The notes beneath the pieces were generated by a model. That model had not been told where the DNA came from, did no database searches, and saw only the letters and a program-made list of their open reading frames with translations. A stretch of 64,000 nucleotides of DNA from an uncultured Christensenella sp. (lineage in GTDB: Bacteria; Bacillota; Clostridia; Christensenellales; Pumilibacteraceae): assembly GCA_910579205.1 (NCBI GenBank), contig CAJTTD010000010.1, positions 11,107 to 75,106 of the forward strand, written 5' to 3'. The first letter of the stretch is position 1. Every line of letters starts with the position of its first letter. Positions 1 through 6,804 of the stretch are shown one piece after another. Made by a program: the position numbers and the translations under genes.

Positions 1-279
1 AAGGCTATGTACGGCGCGGGCGCGGTACAGCTTGTAAAGTCTATCGACATGGTGGTTCGACTTGAGGAGTGGAACGACAAAGCCACATACAACCGCTTGG
101 GCACGCCCGACGAGCAGTACAGCATATTCGGCGTTAAACGCCCGCTGTACGTCGTTCCCGTAAAACCGGGCAGAAACCTCGCGGTAATACTCGAGGCGGC
201 GGCGAGAACGCACCGACTCAACGACTTGGGTTTTTCGGCTCTCGAAGAACTCAACGACAGGCTTAGAAATAAGCACTGA
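1..279 (+). CDS. hprK: HPr kinase/phosphorylase, C-terminal end (partial)
   Basis: Only the last 92 codons are present; the frame is open at base 1, so the start lies outside the window. HprK phosphorylates and dephosphorylates the regulatory serine of HPr, linking sugar flux to catabolite control in Firmicutes. The visible part has the family's C-terminal signature: GAGAV near the start, an RLG-x-x-x-E stretch, and PVKPGRNLAVILEAAA followed by an AxxxRLxxLG-like tail. In many Clostridia hprK is followed closely by murB, the PHP gene, whiA, dnaE and pfkA. Here those genes follow only after about 4 kb of other material (ABC-F, lipid kinase, Fic-like). Identification is confident from the C-terminal motif; nothing can be said about the catalytic P-loop, which is off the window. 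Confidence 0.9.
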   Translation, partial: KAMYGAGAVQLVKSIDMVVRLEEWNDKATYNRLGTPDEQYSIFGVKRPLYVVPVKPGRNLAVILEAAARTHRLNDLGFSALEELNDRLRNKH

Positions 280-328
280 TAGTTGTGCCGATATAAAAAA
301 CGAATTTCGGCTATATGTAACAAATCAA

Positions 329-357
329 TTGACAAAAGCATTTTAACTGCGTATAAT
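329..357 (+). promoter_or_regulatory. Sigma-A promoter of the ABC-F gene
   Basis: A perfect consensus promoter: TTGACA at 329-334, a 17-base spacer, and TATAAT at 352-357. Transcription would start near 364, about 210 bases upstream of the ABC-F start codon, leaving a long leader that contains a short open frame and a terminator hairpin. Confidence 0.9.
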
Positions 358-416
358 ACACGTAACGGTATAAACAAGCTGTAAGCTTTGGTAGCGGCTT
401 GTAATGCGAGGTGAAA

Positions 417-431
417 ATGTTCAAAGAGTGA
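417..431 (+). CDS. Putative 4-residue leader peptide (MFKE)
   Basis: ATG TTC AAA GAG TGA, preceded by a GAGGTG ribosome site at 408-413. It lies in the leader of the ABC-F transcript, and its stop codon sits inside the 5' arm of a long-range stem (428-436 with 487-495). Leader peptides of this kind are used by antibiotic-inducible ABC-F genes to sense stalled ribosomes. That this one is translated is inference. Confidence 0.4.
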   Translation: MFKE

Positions 432-537
432 TCCTTACGTCAATAACAAAAACATCCGTCTAATGACGGATCTATTTGCTATCGGCAAGGATCGCTTATT
501 GGAAACAGACGACGTATTTTACGCGTCTTTTCTTTTT
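428..537 (+). promoter_or_regulatory. Transcription attenuator upstream of the ABC-F gene
   Basis: The leader folds into three elements. A 9-pair stem joins 428-436 to 487-495 and encloses a perfect hairpin at 454-460/465-471. An intrinsic terminator follows: AGACG 507-511 pairs with CGTCT 524-528, with further pairs 513-515/521-523 around a bulged A, then a T-rich run 528-537. The bases CGTCT at 457-461 can alternatively pair with AGACG 507-511, the terminator's 5' arm, which would prevent termination. This is the layout of ribosome-mediated attenuation. The pairings are directly visible; the switching is inferred. Confidence 0.7.
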
Positions 538-574
538 GCGCTTCTTTCCGATGGCTTTAATCGGAGGGTTGAAC

Positions 575-2071
575 ATGTTGGAATTGAAAAATGTAAGCAT
601 ATCTTTGCGTTTGGACGGCAGACGCATAGTGGACGGATTGGACCTTACGCTCGGCAAGGGCGACAAGGCGGTCATTATAGGCGAAGAGGGCAACGGCAAG
701 TCCACATTGCTCAAGTGGATATACGATAAAGCGGCAGTGGAAAAATATTGCGAATGCAGCGGGTCGATCAAGACCGATGCGAAGCTCGCGTACTTGCCGC
801 AGTTGTTCGACGCGAGTTTGTCGGAAGTCAAACTGTGCGATTACTTCGACGTCGATTACTATTCGCAGATGAATTTGGTGGATAGGCTGTTTCCGCTCGA
901 ACTGCTCATATCCGAGCGCAAGCTGGGCGAGCTGTCTGGCGGCGAGCGCGTAAAGGCTATGCTGTTGCGCATATTGCTCGACGAGCCGGACGTGCTGCTT
1001 TTGGACGAGCCTACCAACGATCTCGATATAGACACGCTTATTTGGCTGGAGGACTTTTTGCTGCAAACGCGCATACCCGTTCTGTTTATTTCGCACGACG
1101 AGACGTTGATAGAAAACACCGCGAATACGATATTGCATATGGAACAAGTGGTATGCAAAACAAAATGCAAAATGACCGTATCGCGTTGCGGCTATCGCGA
1201 ATACTTGGAAATGCGCGCTAACGGCATAGCGCGGCAAAGTCAGATAGCGCAAAAACAGCGCGAGGACTATGACAAACAAATGGATAAATGGCGGCGGATA
1301 TATTCGAGCGTGGATCACGCTCAGCGCACGATATCGCGTAGCGATCCCGCGGGAGGAAGGCTGCTCAAAAAGAAAATGAGATCCGTCTTATCGCAGCGCC
1401 GACGGTTCGAGCGCCAAAAGGAAGAGTTCGCGGACTATCCCGAAGTAGAGGACGCCATAATCACGAGATTCGATCCTATCGAATTTCCGAGCGGGAAAAC
1501 TGTGCTCGATCTGGCGCTCGACAATCTGGAAATGCAAGGCGCAACGCTCGCACGCGACGTCCGCTTGACTGTGCGCGGCGGCGAGCATATAGGTATAACG
1601 GGATGTAACGGCGCGGGGAAAAGCACGCTCCTCGACGTTATATGGCGTTCGCTTTCTCCGCGCAAAGATATCGTAGCGGCATACATGCCGCAAGACTATT
1701 CGCGTGCGCTCGATTACGATAAGACTCCGGTGGAATATCTTGCAGTCAATTACGATAAAGCCACCGTTACGTGCGCGAGAACACTGCTCGGCTGTATGCG
1801 GTTCACGCATTCCGAAATGACCAATAAGATAGGCGAGCTTAGCGGCGGTCAGCGCGCCAAGATACTGTTTTTGGAAATGGTGCTGCGCGGCGCGAACGTG
1901 CTTTTGCTCGACGAGCCTACGCGAAACTTCAGTCCGCTGTCCGCGCCCGTAGTGCGCGATTGTATAGCAGATTTCGGCGGCGCGGTAATAAGCGTCTCTC
2001 ACGACAGAAAGTATTTAGACGAGTGCGACAAAGTTTACGAACTTACCCGCGAAGGTCTATTTGAAATTTAA
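575..2071 (+). CDS. ABC-F family ATPase, probable ribosome-protection (antibiotic resistance) type
   Basis: A 498-residue protein with two ABC domains and no membrane segments, as in ABC-F proteins that act on the ribosome. The first domain has Walker A GEEGNGKST (36-44), signature LSGGE (about 120) and DEPTND (144-149). The second has GCNGAGKST (343-351) and DEPTRN (446-451). A charged helical linker of roughly 90 residues separates them. The non-canonical DEPTRN-xSPLS second Walker B stretch is one I associate with clostridial resistance-type ABC-F proteins. I chose ATG 575 because GGAGG at 563-567 precedes it and homology begins at MLELKNV; the frame stays open further upstream. The attenuator in its leader supports drug-inducible expression. 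The drug class cannot be read from sequence; a housekeeping translation-factor role is the alternative. Confidence 0.85.
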   Translation: MLELKNVSISLRLDGRRIVDGLDLTLGKGDKAVIIGEEGNGKSTLLKWIYDKAAVEKYCECSGSIKTDAKLAYLPQLFDASLSEVKLCDYFDVDYYSQMNLVDRLFPLELLISERKLGELSGGERVKAMLLRILLDEPDVLLLDEPTNDLDIDTLIWLEDFLLQTRIPVLFISHDETLIENTANTILHMEQVVCKTKCKMTVSRCGYREYLEMRANGIARQSQIAQKQREDYDKQMDKWRRIYSSVDHAQRTISRSDPAGGRLLKKKMRSVLSQRRRFERQKEEFADYPEVEDAIITRFDPIEFPSGKTVLDLALDNLEMQGATLARDVRLTVRGGEHIGITGCNGAGKSTLLDVIWRSLSPRKDIVAAYMPQDYSRALDYDKTPVEYLAVNYDKATVTCARTLLGCMRFTHSEMTNKIGELSGGQRAKILFLEMVLRGANVLLLDEPTRNFSPLSAPVVRDCIADFGGAVISVSHDRKYLDECDKVYELTREGLFEI

Positions 2072-2101
2072 TGCGAGCCTAAGCCGCGCATATCTTAAAC
2101 C

Positions 2102-2147
2102 AAAACAAACGGTTCGTGAGGTAAATGCTCGAACTGTTTGTTTTTTA
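2102..2147 (+). terminator. Terminator of the ABC-F gene
   Basis: CAAACGGTTCG (2106-2116) pairs with CGAACTGTTTG (2130-2140) through one G-T wobble, extended by flanking A/T pairs and followed by a run of T. Confidence 0.85.
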
Positions 2148-2178
2148 CTTATTTTTTATTTTGTAGTAAGTCGCTTGA

Positions 2179-2217
2179 AAAAACGCGACGCGTATTAAAT
2201 GCGCGTCGCGTTTTATA
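2179..2217 (-). terminator. Terminator of the lipid kinase gene (bidirectional hairpin)
   Basis: AAACGCGACGCG (2181-2192) pairs with CGCGTCGCGTTT (2202-2213). On the minus strand it is followed by a T-run just beyond the stop codon of the gene ending at 2227, so it mainly serves that gene. It may also back up the ABC-F terminator. Confidence 0.8.
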
Positions 2218-2226
2218 TAATAACGA

Positions 2227-3093
2227 TCAATTATCGTTTTCGGTGCGGGCAAATGTTTTTACTCCGCCTTTTACTATGTGCGCGTCGAAGTCCAAGTCGT
2301 AATATATTTCGCCGTCGAGCTGAATGGGCGCGGGCGTCGTTATTTTAACGCTTTCGCAAACGATGTGGTTGGTATACGGCTCGCCCATATGCTTGCCTTT
2401 GACAAACTTGGGCATTACGAATAGGGTGGGAACGCCTTTGGGTTTTTCCATTATCATGAGGTCGAGCTTGCCGTCGTCCGCTTTGGCTATGGGCGCTATG
2501 CGAATGTTGCCGCCTATCTGCGAGCCGTTGCATATGCCCGCCATTAGGCAGTCGTATTCCTTTTCTTCGCCGTTGACCGAAACCGATATATGATAAGGTT
2601 TATAGTGCAGCAGACATCTGAAAAGGGAAGCGATATAAGACAGTTTGTTTTTGCTCTTTGCGGTCTTTAGAAGAACGTCAACGTCTATACCCGTGCCGCC
2701 CACGTTCAAGCAGCGCTTGTCCGATATTTGGATATAGTCGAACTCTTTGGGCGCGCCGCGCAGCACGTCGGCAATAGCTTTGATAGGGTCGAGCGACGCG
2801 GCATTAGTGCCTATGGCAAAATCGTTGCCGCGTCCCGCGGGAACAAAGCCGAGGCGCGCCTTGTCGAAATCCATTCCGTTTAGGACTTCGTGGAACGTGC
2901 CGTCGCCGCCGAGTGCGACTATAGTATGGGAGACGTTTGCGCACAATGTTCGGCAAAGATCTTTCGCGTGTCCGACGGCATTGGTGCGGTGCAGTTCAAA
3001 CGGAATGCTTCGCTCTTCGAGATACGACGTTACGGCGGCAATGACTTTTATACCGTCGCCTTTACCGCAGTTCGGATTGGCTATAATGTCCAT
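2227..3093 (-). CDS. Diacylglycerol/lipid kinase, YegS/DgkB-like
   Basis: A 288-residue soluble lipid kinase of the DAGK catalytic family. It carries the nucleotide-binding signature GGDGTFHEVLNG at residues 62-73, an N-terminal NPNCGKGDG phosphate-contact stretch (6-14), and a later PAGRGNDFA motif. Family members phosphorylate diacylglycerol or related lipids, recycling them into phosphatidate. The gene starts 9 bases after the end of the Fic-like gene on the same strand, so the two form an operon running away from murB. A hairpin terminator follows it. Substrate choice among lipid kinase subfamilies cannot be settled from sequence. No oddities were seen in the catalytic motifs. Confidence 0.88.
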   Translation of the reverse strand: MDIIANPNCGKGDGIKVIAAVTSYLEERSIPFELHRTNAVGHAKDLCRTLCANVSHTIVALGGDGTFHEVLNGMDFDKARLGFVPAGRGNDFAIGTNAASLDPIKAIADVLRGAPKEFDYIQISDKRCLNVGGTGIDVDVLLKTAKSKNKLSYIASLFRCLLHYKPYHISVSVNGEEKEYDCLMAGICNGSQIGGNIRIAPIAKADDGKLDLMIMEKPKGVPTLFVMPKFVKGKHMGEPYTNHIVCESVKITTPAPIQLDGEIYYDLDFDAHIVKGGVKTFARTENDN

Positions 3094-3102
3094 AGATATA
3101 TC

Positions 3103-4086
3103 CTATTTTGGTTTGTTTTGTCTGTCGTTAGGTTTTTGTTCCGCATCGAGCGGCTGTATCAATTCGGTAAGCTGTTCGTTTAGCTTGGAAATTTTTTGTT
3201 GCAATCGTATGGCGCGCTTAAGTATGTCGTCCGCATTTACTTTGTTGTTCTGTTTGGGCGTCCGCGGCGTTTTGACTGCGGCGGATTCGTCCGCGGGCTT
3301 TTGTTTTTGCGCAGCCCGTCTGATATTGATATTGCTCATGCTTTCTCGTCTGGTTTGCGGCGCGGGGCGCGTCTGTGCGGTTTGAACGGCGGTGCGCTCG
3401 TACGACAAGCAGTTCACGAGTATCTTGTACAGCGGAGTTACGTCGTCGGCGGAGAACGCCGTGCTTTCGGCGGTTTTTATAGTGGAAGCGGGCGAGCGGT
3501 GGTAGTTGAGCGAAAACCCTTTTATTTTGCAAAACACCATCATGAAAATGCGCACGGTAAACTCCGAGCCGCGCTCGAACGGGTGCAGTATCAAAAATTC
3601 GCGCATATAATGTGTAAGATAGCCGGCAAAGTCCTCTTTGCCTATTGTCGGCGAGCTTGCCGTCTCGTTCATTTTTGCAACAATGGATTTGATAGATCCG
3701 GTTATGTATTTTGCGTCGGTATGCGCGCTGCCGTCCGTCAGCATTTCCGCGGTGCGCGGCTTGCCCGCTTCGGCGTCTATGTCGCCGCAAATATTTTTAT
3801 GCAGCAGCATGAAAGATACGGACGTTACGGGATCGGCTATGCCGTTCTTTACGACTTGGAGCGCGCGGAAAAACGCTATGTACCAGTATGCGCGCTTGTA
3901 AGCGGAAGAGTCGGGGCTTACGGTACGCGCGTGCTTTATCTTTGCCGCGAGAAACTTGTCGCAGTTAAGTCTGTCGAGCAACATCATAAGCCCGTCCGCG
4001 TCTGCGGAAGGCGGGAGCTTGATACCGTCGGCGGATAGCGCCGACTTGACCGAGCGGAGTATGCTGTTTGCTTCGTGAAGTTCCAT
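3103..4086 (-). CDS. Fic-fold protein with a degenerate catalytic motif
   Basis: A 327-residue protein. Residues 94-112 (LLHKNICGDIDAEAGKPRT) match the conserved Fic-domain stretch that precedes the active site. At 168-179 it has HPFERGSEFTVR, aligning with the Fic signature HPFxxGNGRTxR. The histidine, proline, phenylalanine, first glycine and final arginine are kept, but the GNGR anion-binding residues are replaced by GSEF. Active Fic enzymes transfer AMP or other phosphate-containing groups to proteins; loss of N, G and R here suggests altered or absent catalysis. The C-terminal 90 residues are charged and end in a predicted coiled coil (roughly 285-315). It is the first gene of an operon with the lipid kinase and is transcribed divergently from murB. 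Confidence 0.65.
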   Translation of the reverse strand: MELHEANSILRSVKSALSADGIKLPPSADADGLMMLLDRLNCDKFLAAKIKHARTVSPDSSAYKRAYWYIAFFRALQVVKNGIADPVTSVSFMLLHKNICGDIDAEAGKPRTAEMLTDGSAHTDAKYITGSIKSIVAKMNETASSPTIGKEDFAGYLTHYMREFLILHPFERGSEFTVRIFMMVFCKIKGFSLNYHRSPASTIKTAESTAFSADDVTPLYKILVNCLSYERTAVQTAQTRPAPQTRRESMSNINIRRAAQKQKPADESAAVKTPRTPKQNNKVNADDILKRAIRLQQKISKLNEQLTELIQPLDAEQKPNDRQNKPK

Positions 4087-4128
4087 GCGTGCGGTTTACC
4101 ATTGCGGCGTGCCAAACGCCGTCGTAAT

Positions 4129-4157
4129 ATTATAGCACATGACGGAAGTTATTGCAA
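4129..4157 (-). promoter_or_regulatory. Promoter of the Fic-like/lipid kinase operon
   Basis: On the minus strand: TTGCAA (4157-4152), a 17-base spacer, and TATAAT (4134-4129) preceded by TGC, an extended -10. Divergent to the murB promoter candidate. Confidence 0.7.
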
Positions 4158-4162
4158 TATTT

Positions 4163-4191
4163 TTGGCGAATTTGCGGAAATACGATAAAAT
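4163..4191 (+). promoter_or_regulatory. Candidate promoter of the murB-PHP-whiA cluster
   Basis: TTGGCG at 4163-4168, 17 bases, TAAAAT at 4186-4191. The -35 is weak, so this is a candidate only. It is the only reasonable match between the divergent Fic-like gene and murB. Confidence 0.45.
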
Positions 4192-4243
4192 TTTAAATAT
4201 GCGGCAAAACGATTGAAAAAAAATACAAAACGGAGTACAATAT

Positions 4244-5062
4244 ATGGGTGGGCTGTTAAAGGAGCTTACGACTATAGGTATAGGCGGCAGGGCTAAGCGA
4301 GTTATCGTTGCCAAGTCGCGCGGAACGCTCATCGATAACGGCGTCGGTTCGCTCGTATTGGGGCGCGGCTCCAACATACTCGCGTCTGACGACGGCTACG
4401 ACGGCGTAGTGCTCGTAAACCGCTATTCGGATATATCGGTGCGCGGCGATCTTGTTACGGCGGGGTCTGGCGCGCGACTGTCCGAGCTGGTGGGCATTGC
4501 GGCGGAAAACTCGTTGGGCGGCATGGAGTGGGCGGTAGGCATTCCCGCATCGGTGGGCGGCGCGGTGGTGATGAACGCGGGCGCGTTCGGCGGCGATATA
4601 TCTCAAGTTTTGGAGTATGCCGACGTATTGCGCGACGGCAACGTGATAAGGCTTGCGCGCGACGAACTTAAGTTAGGCTACCGCACGAGCGGATTGCAAT
4701 ACGGCGACGTGGTAGTGGACGTTGCGTTTAGGTTGCGAACAGCGGACAGCCGAGCGGTGCGCGCATTGTGCGAAAGCTACACCGCCAAGCGCAGAAGCCG
4801 TCAGCCCATGGGCAAGAGCGCGGGGTCGGTGTTCAAAAACCCGCAAGGCGTGTCGATCGGACGCATGCTGGACGAGATGGGCTTTAAAGGTTATTCTATA
4901 GGCGGTGCGTCGGTATCAGATATGCACGCCAATATAATAATCAATCGCGGCAACGCGACTGCGCGCGACGTCCGCGCAATAATAAAAACGTTAAAAACCG
5001 CGCTCGGCGAGAGAGGCGTCGAGGCGGAGGAAGAAATAGTTTATATCGGAGAATTTAACTAA
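4244..5062 (+). CDS. murB: UDP-N-acetylenolpyruvoylglucosamine reductase
   Basis: MurB reduces UDP-GlcNAc-enolpyruvate to UDP-MurNAc with NADPH and FAD, the second committed step of peptidoglycan precursor synthesis in the cytoplasm. The protein has 272 residues, slightly short at the N-terminus. It shows the FAD-binding GRGSN (40-44), IPASVGG (100-106), the catalytic-serine motif GSVFKNP with Ser195, and a C-terminal glutamate-rich EEEIVYIG that supplies the proton-donor glutamate of the family. ATG 4244 is preceded by GGAG at 4232-4235. The stop codon directly abuts the ATG of the PHP gene, so the two are translated together. In related Clostridia murB follows hprK; here three unrelated genes intervene. 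Confidence 0.95.
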   Translation: MGGLLKELTTIGIGGRAKRVIVAKSRGTLIDNGVGSLVLGRGSNILASDDGYDGVVLVNRYSDISVRGDLVTAGSGARLSELVGIAAENSLGGMEWAVGIPASVGGAVVMNAGAFGGDISQVLEYADVLRDGNVIRLARDELKLGYRTSGLQYGDVVVDVAFRLRTADSRAVRALCESYTAKRRSRQPMGKSAGSVFKNPQGVSIGRMLDEMGFKGYSIGGASVSDMHANIIINRGNATARDVRAIIKTLKTALGERGVEAEEEIVYIGEFN

Positions 5063-5845
5063 ATGGCGTTCTGGGGCGATTATCATACGCATACTAAATA
5101 CAGCCACGGCAAAGGGACCGTGCTCGACAACGCGCTTGCCGCAAAGCAACAGGGCTTGAAGCAGCTCGCCGTTACCGATCACGGGCTCAGTCATATAGTA
5201 TTCGGCATAAAGCGTAAGGAATTGCCGTTGCTCAAAAAAGACTGCGAAAACGCGACGCGCGAAACGGGCGTGCTCGTTCTTGCGGGCATAGAAAACAACG
5301 TCAATTCGTTCGACGGAACTTTGGATCTTACGTCGGACGATCTCGATATGATAGACATAGTTCAAGGCGGATATCACAAGGCGGCAAGAGCGCCTTCGGC
5401 AAAGGAAGAGTTCGCATTCCAAATGAGAAACATGTTCCGCAGTTTTGTATCCAAGTCGCCGCAAAAGCTCATTTCCCGCAATACAGATTCGTATTTGAAA
5501 CTTATAGATAACTACGAACTCGATTTTATAGGACACCTCAATCGCGACATTCGCGTGGACGCGTTGACGGTGGCAAAGTACGCCAAACAGAAGGGAACGT
5601 TCATAGAGCTTAACAGCAAGCGTTTGACTCTTACCGATCGAGAATTGGAAGCTATGACGAAAGAGGGCGTGCTGTTTATTTGCAATTCGGACGCGCATTC
5701 GCCGCAGCGCGTGGGCGATATGGCGCTGGCGCTTTCGGTGATAGACCGTTTGGGCATACCGTACGAGCAGATAGTCAACTGGGAGCGCTTGCCGCAATTC
5801 CGTTCGTCCAATTACAAACGCGCGACGGCGGGCGGAAATGCCTAA
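5063..5845 (+). CDS. PHP-domain metal-dependent phosphohydrolase
   Basis: A 260-residue stand-alone PHP domain. Metal ligands are visible: DYHTHTKYSHG near the N-terminus (His8, His10, His15), TDHG around residue 39, GHLNRD in the middle, and NSDAHSP near residue 210. Such proteins (YcdX-like or histidinol-phosphatase-like) usually hydrolyse phosphomonoesters using three metal ions. The start codon immediately follows the murB stop and the 3' end overlaps whiA by 8 bases, so all three are translationally coupled. In many Clostridia rapZ and yvcK sit between this gene and whiA; both are absent here. Substrate is unknown. Confidence 0.85.
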   Translation: MAFWGDYHTHTKYSHGKGTVLDNALAAKQQGLKQLAVTDHGLSHIVFGIKRKELPLLKKDCENATRETGVLVLAGIENNVNSFDGTLDLTSDDLDMIDIVQGGYHKAARAPSAKEEFAFQMRNMFRSFVSKSPQKLISRNTDSYLKLIDNYELDFIGHLNRDIRVDALTVAKYAKQKGTFIELNSKRLTLTDRELEAMTKEGVLFICNSDAHSPQRVGDMALALSVIDRLGIPYEQIVNWERLPQFRSSNYKRATAGGNA

Positions 5846-6755
5846 GATCAACGGACAGAGCGTTAAACGCGAAATAACCGAAAAGCGCATCAAGGGCGAA
5901 GGGCTTGCGGTAATGCTGTCGGGCTTTGTTCGGTCGTGTCTCGCGCTCGTGCGGTCGAGAGGCGAGCTTAAGCTGTGCCTCGACTGTCAGTCCGATTTTG
6001 TGCGCGAATACATATCCGCGGCGATGATGGAGCAGTTTAAGATAACCGCGGTCGAACAGAAAAACTCGCTGCATTTTGCGGACTGCGAAAAGCTGCTCGT
6101 GGCATTGAAGATATTCAAGCCCGAAGACGGCTTTTATCAAACTCAAAACATAGACGGCGGTTATTTGACAGAGCACAACGCGCCCTATTACGCGCGCGGC
6201 GTGTTTTTGGGCTGCGGAAGCTTGTCCGTGCCGTCCGCGGAAAATCCCGAATCCACAAAGAGCGGCGGCTACCACCTCGAGTTTTCGTTTACCAACGAGG
6301 ATCTTGCCAACGAGTTCAGAGAGCTGCTCGGCGTATGCGGCACTTCCGCGCATATAATGACTCGCGCGGAAAAGTCGGTCGTGTACGTAAAGGACAGCGA
6401 AAGCGTGAGCAACTGTTTGGTGCTTATAGGCGCGAGCAAGACGGCGCTCGAACTGAACAATGCCGTTGCGGCGTATTCGGTCAAGATAGACGTCAACAGG
6501 CGTATCAACTGCGACATCGCCAACATGACGCGGACGACGGACGCGGCGGTAGGCGTTACAGACGCGATCGACCTGATAGATTCCGTTCGCGGTTTGGACT
6601 CGCTGCCGCCCAAGCTCGTAGAAGCTGCCGACGCGAGAAAGAACTATCCAGACGCGCCGCTCAGTTTTATAGCAGATCAGCTCGGCATATCCAAATCGGG
6701 ACTTAAGCATCGCTACGACAAGATAATAGAGATCGCGCGGGAAATAAGCGGTTGA
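5838..6755 (+). CDS. whiA: Sporulation/cell-division regulator WhiA
   Basis: A 305-residue WhiA: an N-terminal LAGLIDADG-homing-endonuclease-like fold without the endonuclease residues and a C-terminal helix-turn-helix. Visible landmarks are YYARGVFLGCGSLSVP (about 117-132), the NRRINCDIANMTRT linker (about 221-234), and a C-terminal HTH with ADQLGISKSGLKHRYDKI. WhiA binds DNA and influences division and, in actinobacteria, sporulation; in Firmicutes it is near-universal. The gene overlaps the PHP gene by 8 bases, and dnaE follows 49 bases downstream, preserving the known whiA-dnaE-pfkA neighbourhood. Confidence 0.93.
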   Translation: MPKINGQSVKREITEKRIKGEGLAVMLSGFVRSCLALVRSRGELKLCLDCQSDFVREYISAAMMEQFKITAVEQKNSLHFADCEKLLVALKIFKPEDGFYQTQNIDGGYLTEHNAPYYARGVFLGCGSLSVPSAENPESTKSGGYHLEFSFTNEDLANEFRELLGVCGTSAHIMTRAEKSVVYVKDSESVSNCLVLIGASKTALELNNAVAAYSVKIDVNRRINCDIANMTRTTDAAVGVTDAIDLIDSVRGLDSLPPKLVEAADARKNYPDAPLSFIADQLGISKSGLKHRYDKIIEIAREISG

Positions 6756-6804
6756 TGTTGACTGCGAATAGGACAAGCCATAGACATTTACGGAGAATTT
6801 TTAT

